Part shown: piece after piece, positions 25,333 through 33,173 of the stretch | How the letters are laid out: each line of letters starts with the position of its first letter | How positions within the stretch are numbered: the stretch's first letter is position 1 | Assembly (NCBI RefSeq): GCF_001683915.1 | Contig: NZ_LXTT01000088.1 | Span: 1-64,000 of the forward strand | Origin: Allomuricauda sp. CP2A | GTDB lineage: Bacteria > Bacteroidota > Bacteroidia > Flavobacteriales > Flavobacteriaceae | Reading direction: 5' to 3' | DNA: 64,000 bases | The notes under the pieces: model-generated | Told to the model about the DNA's origin: nothing | Databases searched by the model: none | Seen by the model: the letters and a program-made list of their open reading frames with translations, nothing else | Made by a program: the position numbers and the translations under genes

Positions 25333-25860
25333 TTATGCCATTTTTTTCCGAATCTCGGAAATACAGCTTCGTATTCTTGTTTTTATGGTGCCAATGGGTG
25401 TTTTAAGCTCCTTGGCAGCTTCTTTTTGGGTAAATCCCTTAAAATAGAGCATGTCTATCAGAATGATACACTTGTCTTTTAGCCCTTTTAACAGGGATTG
25501 TAGCCCAATCGTATCAATTTTACCATTGAGGTCCTCACTATTTTCATAAATACCTACGAGAGAATCAACAGCTAGGTTTTTCTTTTGGTTTTTATGGGAT
25601 TTTGAGCGCAGTTCATCGATTGCGGTGTTCCGTGCAATATTCAATATCCAAGTAAAAAAACGGCCTTTGGAGGTGTCGTACTGATCGGATTTGTTCCAAA
25701 TCTTCACAAACACATCCTGACAAAGTTCTTGGGAACGCTCTGGGTCCTTGAGGATTACATTGATGACCCCACAAATGTTTTCAGCATACATATCGTACAA
25801 CGTCTCAAACGCGACCTTATCTTTCTTTTGGAATTGTTGTATGAGGTTATCTAGATCCAT
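25333..25860 (-). CDS. ECF RNA polymerase sigma factor
   Basis: The 175-residue protein has sigma region 2 (FETLYDMYAENICGVI, then ELCQDVFVKIWN and GRFFTWILNIARNTAIDEL) and region 4 with a helix-turn-helix (FTQKEAAKELKTPIGTIKTR). It is of the SigK/RpoE type with the RskA-family anti-sigma factor just downstream. Its regulon cannot be read from the window. A TATCTTTA element lies 11 bases before the start. Confidence 0.93.
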   Translation of the reverse strand: MDLDNLIQQFQKKDKVAFETLYDMYAENICGVINVILKDPERSQELCQDVFVKIWNKSDQYDTSKGRFFTWILNIARNTAIDELRSKSHKNQKKNLAVDSLVGIYENSEDLNGKIDTIGLQSLLKGLKDKCIILIDMLYFKGFTQKEAAKELKTPIGTIKTRIRSCISEIRKKMA

Positions 25861-25871
25861 AGCAAGGCAGC

Positions 25872-25879
25872 TAAAGATA
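25872..25879 (-). promoter_or_regulatory. Candidate -7 promoter element of the sigma factor gene
   Basis: Minus-strand TATCTTTA, 7 of 8 matches to TAnnTTTG. The surrounding GCTAAAGATA is also present in front of the BNR gene at 33024-33032. The gap to the ATG is only 11 bases. Confidence 0.3.
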
Positions 25880-25956
25880 TAAAAAATAGTGTTGGTTCTT
25901 TATTTTTATAGAGCTCTTTAAAAAGAGTGGAAATGGGCTCTCCACTAGGATATTGG

Positions 25957-27264
25957 TTATTGTGGATTTTTGGCTTTGATACTAGCCAGAGCCATAAAGG
26001 TAAGGAAGGCCAAACCCAAATACCCAACCAAGCGATAGGACCCAAAAGTGGAGAAAAAGAAACTAAAAATAGGTGGGGCCAAAGCACTGGCCAAGACCAA
26101 AAAACTCATCACTTTTCCCGTAATGGCACCCAAGTGGTCACGCCCATAGAAGCGAGGCCAGGCAATGGCGTTCAATACTGCAAAAAAACCGCCCATGATT
26201 CCAAACCCGGCCACTAAAAAAGGGATTCCAAAAGGGTAGGCCAGGAACAAAAAGCCCGACGCGGCCAAAATACCGCCAGCCAGCATCAAATAGAGATATA
26301 ATTTTAAGGGAAGACTGTCACTCAACCAATTGAAGACGGTAGAGACGGTAACTGCGACCACTGAACCCGGCAGAAAAATGGCGATGGCATCTTCTTTCGG
26401 ATAGCCTTCGCTGGCAAAAATGGAGATGACATGAAACGTCAATCCAGTAATAAAAAAACTGTTGAAAGCCAACATAAAGGCATACATCCAAAAGGCACGG
26501 GTTGCCATGGCTTCCTTAAGGTTGAATTGTTTGTACCCAATTTGTGGAGTTTTGTCGTCCGTTTCCGTACCGTTCTTATACCCATCGGGGAAAAGTCCAT
26601 GCTCCTCGGGTTTGTTTTTATAAAAAAGAAACACCAAAATGCTGAAAACAAATAATCCCAATGCCAAATAGCGCCATGCATTCTGCCACCCATTTCCGTC
26701 TATCAATGCACTGACCCAAAGCGGTGAGGAGGAAAACCCAAAGGAAAGGGCAACGCTGCTGAACATGTTTACCTTTCCCCGGTTTTTATCGAACCAGATC
26801 ATGATCATGTTTCGGGAGGCCATTGTCAAGATGCCTTGACCCGTAAAACGCAAGAGAAAGAACAGGCAGGTAATCAACACAAAAGGAATGATCCATGTTT
26901 CTTGGTTCAAGGCTTGTTTGATGAACTCGCTCATCTGTGCCGACCACGAACAGAGCAAGAGGGTTGCTGCCAAGACCAAAGTGGCAAAAAAGGCCACATA
27001 GCGGGCACCATAACGGTCAAACCAAACACCACCACGGCTAATGAACAGGGAACTCATAATGGTTCCGATCATATAGGCATTGCTAAATTGATTACGGCTG
27101 AGTCCCAAGGCATCTTTTACGGGATCGGTAAAGACCGAAACCCCAATGGTTTGTCCGGGAATACTGCAATACACCCCCAGCGTGCCCATAAACAGGATGA
27201 CGTAGCCATAAAAAAATGGACTTTTTGCAGGATTGATGGTAATACTGTTCTGGAATTTGGACAT
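25957..27264 (-). CDS. Major facilitator transporter, OFA-like
   Basis: The 435-residue protein has about twelve membrane helices with a longer cytoplasmic loop in the middle (NKPEEHGLFPDGYKNGTETD). The first helix reads YGYVILFMGTLGVYC, typical of the oxalate/formate and monocarboxylate antiporter group; another signature is FDRYGARYVAFFATL in the loop after helix 2. Substrate is unknown. A perfect palindrome overlaps its promoter, so it is probably regulated by a ligand-responsive repressor. Possibly cotranscribed with nothing downstream. Confidence 0.85.
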   Translation of the reverse strand: MSKFQNSITINPAKSPFFYGYVILFMGTLGVYCSIPGQTIGVSVFTDPVKDALGLSRNQFSNAYMIGTIMSSLFISRGGVWFDRYGARYVAFFATLVLAATLLLCSWSAQMSEFIKQALNQETWIIPFVLITCLFFLLRFTGQGILTMASRNMIMIWFDKNRGKVNMFSSVALSFGFSSSPLWVSALIDGNGWQNAWRYLALGLFVFSILVFLFYKNKPEEHGLFPDGYKNGTETDDKTPQIGYKQFNLKEAMATRAFWMYAFMLAFNSFFITGLTFHVISIFASEGYPKEDAIAIFLPGSVVAVTVSTVFNWLSDSLPLKLYLYLMLAGGILAASGFLFLAYPFGIPFLVAGFGIMGGFFAVLNAIAWPRFYGRDHLGAITGKVMSFLVLASALAPPIFSFFFSTFGSYRLVGYLGLAFLTFMALASIKAKNPQ

Positions 27265-27270
27265 GGTTGG

Positions 27271-27284
27271 TTGTCAGCTGACAA
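27271..27284. promoter_or_regulatory. Operator-like palindrome at the MFS promoter
   Basis: TTGTCAGCTGACAA is a perfect 14-bp palindrome between the start codon and the -7 element at 27282-27289, which it overlaps by three bases. A bound repressor would block transcription. Confidence 0.5.
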
Positions 27285-27289
27285 AAGTA
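27282..27289 (-). promoter_or_regulatory. -7 promoter element of the MFS gene
   Basis: Minus-strand TACTTTTG matches TAnnTTTG exactly, 17 bases before the ATG of the transporter. Confidence 0.5.
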
Positions 27290-27325
27290 GGGGTTTTGAC
27301 AACAAGAAAACCTTGGCAAACTGGA

Positions 27326-27625
27326 TTATGCGATATTGATTCCTTTCAACACCAATTCTTTCCATTGGGGATGCCGTTTTAGGTAAAGGGCCACAAAGGG
27401 GCAGAGCGGAATAAGGGTCCAATCTTGGGATTTGATATGCTCAAGCGTCTGCTTTATGAGTTCTGAACCAATGCCTTTGCCTTCATAAGAGTTGGGGACT
27501 TCGGTATGGGTCAGATAGATTTTTTCCTTGGCCTTTATGTATTCAATTTTTGCGATGGCATCGCCCAAATCAAATTGAAACTGTTTGGCCTCAATGTTGT
27601 CAACAAGCTTATATTCCTTTTCCAT
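27326..27625 (-). CDS. Small GNAT acetyltransferase, NATD1/YjdJ-like
   Basis: From the Met at 27625 this is a 99-residue protein (MEKEYKLVDNIEAKQFQFDL) with the short GNAT fold: IYLTHTEVPNSYEGKGIGSE, which carries the acetyl-CoA loop, and PLCPFVALYLKRHP at the end. Such proteins resemble E. coli YjdJ and mammalian NATD1. The Met at 27670 would overlap the upstream gene. It starts 14 bases after the YjdI homologue; in E. coli yjdI and yjdJ are also adjacent, supporting a joint function. Confidence 0.85.
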   Translation of the reverse strand: MEKEYKLVDNIEAKQFQFDLGDAIAKIEYIKAKEKIYLTHTEVPNSYEGKGIGSELIKQTLEHIKSQDWTLIPLCPFVALYLKRHPQWKELVLKGINIA

Positions 27626-27639
27626 AGCCCTGGGCGTTT

Positions 27640-27843
27640 TTAGTAATAGCTCAATGCCCCAGAGGGACATTTGGATATCTGGTCCTTCAATTCTTGTGTG
27701 GTTGCATTTTCAACTTTGATCCAAGGTCTTTCTTTCGGGTTGTACACCTTGGGCAGCATTTTTACGCAAACTCCGGCATGCTGGCAAAGCTTGGGTTTCC
27801 AGACCACGGTGATTTCACCATTGGAATAGGTTTTGTCTTTCAT
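27640..27843 (-). CDS. YjdI-like (4Fe-4S) mono-cluster protein
   Basis: The 67-residue protein has the divergent 4Fe-4S pattern of the Fer4_19 family: Cys20 in KLCQHAGVC, Cys26, and Cys59 in KCPSGALSYY. It is short but of normal length for the family. It is probably an electron-transfer or redox partner of the neighbouring GNAT protein. The unit is separated from the superoxide dismutase gene by a palindromic repeat. Confidence 0.88.
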   Translation of the reverse strand: MKDKTYSNGEITVVWKPKLCQHAGVCVKMLPKVYNPKERPWIKVENATTQELKDQISKCPSGALSYY

Positions 27844-27883
27844 AGCAGTTAGTTTTAGGTGAGTGATAGGTGAAAAGAGGGTT

Positions 27884-27958
27884 GTCTAAAAAGTCAGTTT
27901 TCGTCAACCTGAAGTTGATTCAGGTTCTCAGAATGACGTGTTTCAATACTTTTTAGAC
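27884..27958. repeat. 75-bp nested palindromic element
   Basis: Outer inverted repeats GTCTAAAAAGT (27884-27894) and ACTTTTTAGAC (27948-27958). Inside, CGTCA/TGACG (27902-27906, 27934-27938) enclose a perfect stem AACCTGAA/TTCAGGTT (27906-27913, 27919-27926) with a 5-base loop. It lies between the superoxide dismutase stop and the YjdI start and may also end the dismutase transcript. It has the form of a non-coding mobile repeat. Confidence 0.7.
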
Positions 27959-27973
27959 ACCCTCCTTTATAGT

Positions 27974-28561
27974 TTATTGGATAATACCGGTACAGGAAAT
28001 CCGGGCACCAGCTGCTCCACTGGGTTGCGAAGTGAAATCATCCACACCTTGGTGAACAATAACCGCCTTGCCCAAAATGTTCATGGTCTCATCATCACAG
28101 CCAATACACCATTGGTCGGTTTCAAACTCCACAGTGGCATTGCCATCAGCATCAGCGGTAAAATTACCGATGTCGCCTTTGTGAAACCCTTCTTCGGCGC
28201 CCCATTTGCCATGAGGTTGGAATGTTGGGTTCCAGTGACCTCCTGTGGAAGTCCCGTCATCTGCGGAGCAATCTGCTTTTTCGTGAAGGTGGATGGCATG
28301 CTCGCCCTCGGAAAGACCTGAGAAAACGGCCTTCATGACTACCTTTCCATCATGCTCCGTAAAAGTGACCTCTCCACTTACACCACTATCGCTTTTGGGC
28401 TCCATGTTAAACGTGATGACCGTTGGCTCCACTTTTTCGGCCATTTGGTCAACCGTTTCTTCTATTTCTTCGGAGGTTTCCTCCGCTTCTTTTTTTACTT
28501 GCTTGCAGCTAAAGGCCGTTACTAAAATCAGCCCCAATGCAAGTGCTTGTAATTTTTTCAT
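27974..28561 (-). CDS. sodC: Cu/Zn superoxide dismutase, lipoprotein
   Basis: From the Met at 28561 this is a 195-residue lipoprotein with the lipobox TAFSC. A start at 28615 would put 18 residues before the signal peptide. The mature protein matches periplasmic SodC: HAIHLHEKADCSADDGTSTG (copper ligands, disulfide Cys), GGHWNPTFQPHG, GDIGNF and GKAVIVHQGVDDF, with the second disulfide Cys in RISCTGII. It disproportionates superoxide in the periplasm. An acidic Glu/Thr-rich spacer follows the lipid anchor. Confidence 0.93.
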   Translation of the reverse strand: MKKLQALALGLILVTAFSCKQVKKEAEETSEEIEETVDQMAEKVEPTVITFNMEPKSDSGVSGEVTFTEHDGKVVMKAVFSGLSEGEHAIHLHEKADCSADDGTSTGGHWNPTFQPHGKWGAEEGFHKGDIGNFTADADGNATVEFETDQWCIGCDDETMNILGKAVIVHQGVDDFTSQPSGAAGARISCTGIIQ

Positions 28562-28877
28562 CGTAAGTATTTTTAGGTTTAAGTCTAAGGTACTCAATAT
28601 TTGGAGTGATGTCAATAATTTGTGCCATCAATCCATTTTTTGATTTTAATTTTTGAATATCCGTAATCGATCATATAGACAATATCATTGTCAGGTCGAG
28701 CGCAGTCGATACCTCATTTTTAAGATGTTAAGTTCAAATAACTTCTCGACTGCGCTCGAGGAGACAACATCTTATGATTGATTACGGACAATGAGTTTTA
28801 ATTTAAGACAATACGAATTTTCAAGTTCAATCGTTATAAAAATATGTCCAATACGTTAACCGTAAAGCATTCAAATA
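28562..28877. other. Intergenic region holding a 129-bp repeat element
   Basis: About 316 bases with no evident gene. The central part (28660-28788) is a nested inverted-repeat element described separately; the rest is AT-rich. Confidence 0.5.
28660..28788. repeat. 129-bp MITE-like nested inverted repeat
   Basis: Outer arms TCCGTAATCGATCATA (28660-28675) and TATGATTGATTACGGA (28773-28788) match in 15 of 16 positions as inverted repeats. Inner arms TCGAGCGCAGTCGA (28696-28709) and TCGACTGCGCTCGA (28746-28759) are perfect inverted repeats. The inner sequence is shared with the elements at 47253-47348, 57556-57588 and 62666-62719. No target duplication is evident. Confidence 0.75.
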
Positions 28878-29084
28878 TTGACTCATTTAGCTTCTAACTA
28901 CATCAACTTTTTGATCTATTGCAAAAAGAGAAAATCTTTTTGCAAAGGGTATCAACGTTTGAGGCAAAACAAACTAAAGGGGTATATTGATCAAAAAGAT
29001 TACGCAAAATCCTTACGTAAAATATACAATGCCACCATTGAACTGGAATTGGACTATTTTGATATCCGACACATGCGCCTTTGA
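28878..29084 (+). CDS. Small basic hypothetical protein
   Basis: The 68-residue frame encodes a Lys/Arg-rich, mostly helical protein (for example KGYQRLRQNKLKGYIDQKDY and TIELELDYFDIRHMRL). It ends 3 bases before the 3' end of the convergent DUF2490 gene. I recognise no family. The reading frame could be accidental, but its composition differs from shadow frames. Confidence 0.35.
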   Translation: MTHLASNYINFLIYCKKRKSFCKGYQRLRQNKLKGYIDQKDYAKSLRKIYNATIELELDYFDIRHMRL

Positions 29085-29087
29085 GGG

Positions 29088-29798
29088 TTAATCCCCATCC
29101 ACACCCTGCTTTTTGAAAAGTCCCCTTAAATCTGGGTTGTAAAAGAACCCAATTTGCAAACGATCATAGACCGCATTGGCGAATTGGTTCCTTAAGTATC
29201 CAACTTGAATGCTGCTGTTTTCGGTAATATGTGCACCTACCGCTCCATATAATCTATTTTGGCCAAACAAATCATCCTGTAGATTGATGAACAGTTCATC
29301 ATAAAAGTTCAGGAAAAAGGTATCTGTCAGCGGGAAGGTCATTTGAATACGGTACCTTGCCCGGTGCTGGGTGTCTGTAGTTTCACCAAAATCGAGGAAA
29401 CGCTGCTCCAACCGATAACGGTGTTCAAAGAGAAATTCCCAGACTTTATTCTTTAGAATAAACTGCTCAAAAATCCGATGCTCCTTGCTGTTTGTTTCAT
29501 TGGGAAACTCTTCAAACGTACCATCGGTTGAAATGAAACCATACCCCCCAGTGGCTATGGCATTGGGGTTGATGTGATAATTGAGCCCCGTGCGAAGCAA
29601 TAATTGGTTGAAATTACTGGTGGTTTCATAAAAACGGAACTGGGCCTCGGTATGGACACTGAAACGTTCTGCAATCTTATTGGTTCCAAAATACATGTAC
29701 CATGCTCCCCATTTATCCTCTCCCGTTTCTTGGGCATTTCCTATTACAGTACTCAATACGACCAATAGGGTCGTTACTCTTTTTGATATTCTCTTCAT
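29088..29798 (-). CDS. DUF2490 family protein
   Basis: The 236-residue protein has a signal peptide ending in NAQ (about residue 23) and the DUF2490 pattern of a small outer membrane barrel: WGAWYMYFGTNKIAERFSVH, AQFRFYE, LLRTGLNYHI, and later FPLTDTFFLNFYDELFINL. Its start overlaps the stop of the preceding BNR gene by one base (TAATG), so translation is coupled. The family's role is not known. Confidence 0.85.
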   Translation of the reverse strand: MKRISKRVTTLLVVLSTVIGNAQETGEDKWGAWYMYFGTNKIAERFSVHTEAQFRFYETTSNFNQLLLRTGLNYHINPNAIATGGYGFISTDGTFEEFPNETNSKEHRIFEQFILKNKVWEFLFEHRYRLEQRFLDFGETTDTQHRARYRIQMTFPLTDTFFLNFYDELFINLQDDLFGQNRLYGAVGAHITENSSIQVGYLRNQFANAVYDRLQIGFFYNPDLRGLFKKQGVDGD

Positions 29799-32700
29799 TA
29801 ATCTAAGCTAAAGGTTTCGGTTTCTTTAAAGGGCGACAAATTTAATGATTCTATGGATTTCCGATAGGGTTTCCACTTTTCATTGAAGAATGCATTGGTT
29901 TTGTCCAAAGCATTTTTTAATTCAGCTTCCGCAAATTCCACCAACGTTTTTTCTGTGGCAGTAATCCCTGTTTTTCTGGAATTGACGTAGGATTCAGCCG
30001 TATTCAAGCGCAGCATAACCGATGGTTCGGGGTTTCGGGTAATGCCTTGGCGCTTGTCCTCTTTGCCAAGATAAAGGGCGATCACAGAATCGATTTGCTT
30101 TGCAATGGTCTTGGAAGCCTCAATCTGCTCCTTGTATTTTTCCTTGTCCATGTCTTGGAGTTCTTTTTGATACTTGTTGGCCAAATTCTTGCTCTCTACC
30201 AATTGTTTTACAGCATCTGCAGCGGTCTGTGTATATTCTTGCAGTTTCATCCCTAAAGCATGGACCGCATTGATGGAAGCCAAGGAGGTATTCAATCTTG
30301 GGTCCGTTTTTACGGTTACCGATGTGGAATCGGTTGCTTCCCCATAGCTGACTTTTACCTTGTAAGTGCCTGGCTTTACAGTGATTCCCCCAGATTCTGT
30401 TTTACTTTTTGAGAGGGTCCTGGATGGCGAATCAGGGCCTTTTTCATCCAGATTCCAATAAACCCTGTGAAAACCGCCCTTTTCAGGGGTTTTATATTTT
30501 AGGGTCCGTATCAATCTGTCCCCATCATAAAATTCAAAGAAGATGGAATCTTTGGTTTTTTCCTTGGTTTTCTCTTCTGAATTGGACGCTTCATCTCCTT
30601 CATCTTTCTTTTCTGCTTTCTCCTCCTTTTTGTTCCCTTCCTTGAGATAATAGGTAATCATGGCGCCAGATTTCCTGTTTTCGGCATTGTAGAGTGCATC
30701 GCCGCCAAAACGACTCCCGGTTGGCTGTTGGTAAGCGGCCAAGTACGCATCCGGGCTGTTAAAGAGCCCAATTTCTTTTTGTAAAATGGAAGTGTTTCCC
30801 GCCAATGCCCTGAGCGGACGAATATCATCCAACACCCAAGCGGCCCTCCCAAAGGTACCGATCACCAAGTCCTGCTCTCTGGGGTGAATGGCCAAATCCT
30901 TTGTGGATACCGTTGGAAAACCCTTGTTCCATTTTTGCCATTGATTCCCAGCATCGAGGGAAATATAAAGCCCATCATCCGTACCCAAGAACATCAAATT
31001 TGGATTTTCTGGGTCTTCAATGATGGAAAGGGTATAGCTTTCCACATCATTTTGGTCAACAATTCGGGTCCAAGTTTTTCCATAATCCTTGGTTCTATAC
31101 GCATAGGGGGTATAGTTGAACCGTCGGTAATCATTGGCGATTAAAAGTGCCTCACCTTTATTGTTGTGGGAAGCTTTAATTTGGGGAATCCAACTGCCTT
31201 TGGGCAGTCCTTTGATGTTATTGGTTACCTCAACCCATGAAGCCCCACCGTTTTGGGAATAATGTACCCGGCCATCGTCGGTTCCTACCCATAGCATGTC
31301 CTTTTCAACCGGAGAAGGCTCAATAACAATGATGGTACAATGGTTTTCAGCACCAGTGGCATCCATGGTAAGCCCGCCACTTTCGCTCTGCTTTTGTTTT
31401 TCCTTGTCGTTGGTGGTCAAATCGGGGGAAATCACTTCCCAAGTCAAACCCTTATCGGTTGATTTATGTACAAACTGACTTCCAAAGTACACGGTGCTGT
31501 TATCAAAAGGGTCCTGCCCAATGGCCGCATTCCAATTGAAACGGAGCATGGTCTCCGGGTCGGGTGGAGTAGGGCGAACCGTATAATTGTTTCCCGTTAC
31601 CCAATCGTAACGCCGTACATTGCCCTGCTGGCTCATGGCGTAGCCATATTGACTGTCATCTTTATCTGGAACGACATCAAAACCATCCCCGAAAGCAATT
31701 TCCTGCCAATAGCTGTTGCGAATGCCCTGCTCTTTCCAAACATAAGCGGGTCCGCGCCAGGAACCATTGTCCTGCATGCCTCCGTACACATTATAGGGAA
31801 ACTCATTGTCTACATTGATATGGTAAAACTGGGCCACGGGCAAATTCCCAATAAAACGCCAAGTTTTGCCTCCATTTTTGGTGATGTTCAATCCGCCGTC
31901 ATTGCCGTCCAACATAAACTGGCCATTTTCGGGATGTATCCACCATGCATGATGGTCGGGATGCACTCCATTGCTCACACCATAAGCGGGCATCAACTGT
32001 GTGAAGTTTTTGCCACCATCCTCTGAAACATTGATATAGGTAAAAACCGAATACACCCTATTTTCATTCTGGGGGTCCACATAAATTTCAGAATAATAAA
32101 AGGGACGATTGCCAATGTCGTTTTTATCATTGATTTTTTCCCATTTAAACCCACCATCTGTGGATTTGTATAGGGCATTTTTCTTTGCTTCGACCAAAGC
32201 ATAGACAATATTGGGCTTGTTTCGGGCTATGGCAATTCCAATTCTTCCGAGTTCACCTTTGGGCAAACCATCTTTATCAGTAATTTCTTTCCAGGTAACA
32301 CCGCCATCATGGGTCATGTACAATCCACTGCCTTCTCCACCGGATTTAAAGAACCAAGGCTCACGCTTGTGTTCCCACATCGCTACTATCAATTTATTGG
32401 GATTGGAGGGGTCCATGACCAAATCGGCCACCCCCGTTTTGTTATTGACGAACAAAATCTTTTCCCAAGTCTTTCCGCCATCCGTGGTTTTGAATACACC
32501 ACGCTCCGGATGCTCGCCCCATGGTGAGCCAATGGCGCCAACATAAACAGTATTCGGGTCCGTGGGGTCTATGATAACCCGATGAATGTGCCGGGTTTTT
32601 TCCAACCCCATGGATTTCCAAGTCTTTCCGCCATCCAAGGATTTATAGATCCCATATCCACCATTGAGACTGTTCCGGGGGTTTCCTTCACCCGTTCCCA

Positions 32701-33004
32701 CCCAAATAACAGAGGGATTGGATTGTTGGAGGGCCACGGCTCCAATGGAAGCGGTGACCTGATCATCAAAAATAGGTTCCCATTTGATTCCCCCTGAAGT
32801 AGATTTCCACAACCCACCGGAAGCGGTGCCCACATACATGACATCTGGGTTGGAATGTAGCACATCAATGGCGGTGACACGACCGCTCATTCCGGCAGGG
32901 CCGATGTTTCTGGGTTTCATGTCCTGGACCAAATCCATGGAAAAATTTTGGGAAAATAGGGGTGCGGATGCAAGAAGCATCAAGAGGTAAAGAAGCTTTT
33001 TCAT
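29798..33004 (-). CDS. Secreted BNR/sortilin-like beta-propeller protein
   Basis: The 1068-residue protein has a signal peptide ending LFSQ (about residue 19) and two or more beta-propellers built from BNR/Asp-box repeats (KSTSGGIKW, KSLDGGKTW, KTTDGGKTW, MTHDGGVTW, KSTDGGFKW, KSTDKGLTW). A helical/coiled domain follows after about residue 830, with a charged EKKDEGDEASNSEEKT stretch near 800. The family resembles the VPS10/sortilin propeller and exo-enzymes with similar blades, but no catalytic residues can be assigned. It is translationally coupled to the DUF2490 gene. Confidence 0.83.
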   Translation of the reverse strand: MKKLLYLLMLLASAPLFSQNFSMDLVQDMKPRNIGPAGMSGRVTAIDVLHSNPDVMYVGTASGGLWKSTSGGIKWEPIFDDQVTASIGAVALQQSNPSVIWVGTGEGNPRNSLNGGYGIYKSLDGGKTWKSMGLEKTRHIHRVIIDPTDPNTVYVGAIGSPWGEHPERGVFKTTDGGKTWEKILFVNNKTGVADLVMDPSNPNKLIVAMWEHKREPWFFKSGGEGSGLYMTHDGGVTWKEITDKDGLPKGELGRIGIAIARNKPNIVYALVEAKKNALYKSTDGGFKWEKINDKNDIGNRPFYYSEIYVDPQNENRVYSVFTYINVSEDGGKNFTQLMPAYGVSNGVHPDHHAWWIHPENGQFMLDGNDGGLNITKNGGKTWRFIGNLPVAQFYHINVDNEFPYNVYGGMQDNGSWRGPAYVWKEQGIRNSYWQEIAFGDGFDVVPDKDDSQYGYAMSQQGNVRRYDWVTGNNYTVRPTPPDPETMLRFNWNAAIGQDPFDNSTVYFGSQFVHKSTDKGLTWEVISPDLTTNDKEKQKQSESGGLTMDATGAENHCTIIVIEPSPVEKDMLWVGTDDGRVHYSQNGGASWVEVTNNIKGLPKGSWIPQIKASHNNKGEALLIANDYRRFNYTPYAYRTKDYGKTWTRIVDQNDVESYTLSIIEDPENPNLMFLGTDDGLYISLDAGNQWQKWNKGFPTVSTKDLAIHPREQDLVIGTFGRAAWVLDDIRPLRALAGNTSILQKEIGLFNSPDAYLAAYQQPTGSRFGGDALYNAENRKSGAMITYYLKEGNKKEEKAEKKDEGDEASNSEEKTKEKTKDSIFFEFYDGDRLIRTLKYKTPEKGGFHRVYWNLDEKGPDSPSRTLSKSKTESGGITVKPGTYKVKVSYGEATDSTSVTVKTDPRLNTSLASINAVHALGMKLQEYTQTAADAVKQLVESKNLANKYQKELQDMDKEKYKEQIEASKTIAKQIDSVIALYLGKEDKRQGITRNPEPSVMLRLNTAESYVNSRKTGITATEKTLVEFAEAELKNALDKTNAFFNEKWKPYRKSIESLNLSPFKETETFSLD

Positions 33005-33024
33005 TGTTGAGTCAATTAGTCGGC

Positions 33025-33032
33025 TAAAGATA
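33025..33032 (-). promoter_or_regulatory. Candidate -7 promoter element of the BNR gene
   Basis: Minus-strand TATCTTTA, 7 of 8 matches to TAnnTTTG, 20 bases before the start codon. It shares GCTAAAGATA with the region in front of the sigma factor gene. Confidence 0.35.
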
Positions 33033-33173
33033 CCAAAAACCCAAAGTGGATTTCTTAAAAGGATGTTAACTGAAAAGCTGTAATCGGGATTGGCAAACTG
33101 GGTAACAGTACAAATCCCAAATATTCAGGTCGATTCAGATTTTAGGAACAACAAAATTTGACATGGTATAATT

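Noticed and set aside
25333-29084. Region considered as a genomic island because of sigma factor, transporter and repeats
   Set aside because: No integrase, tRNA or attachment repeats; the genes are ordinary flavobacterial types with unremarkable composition by eye.
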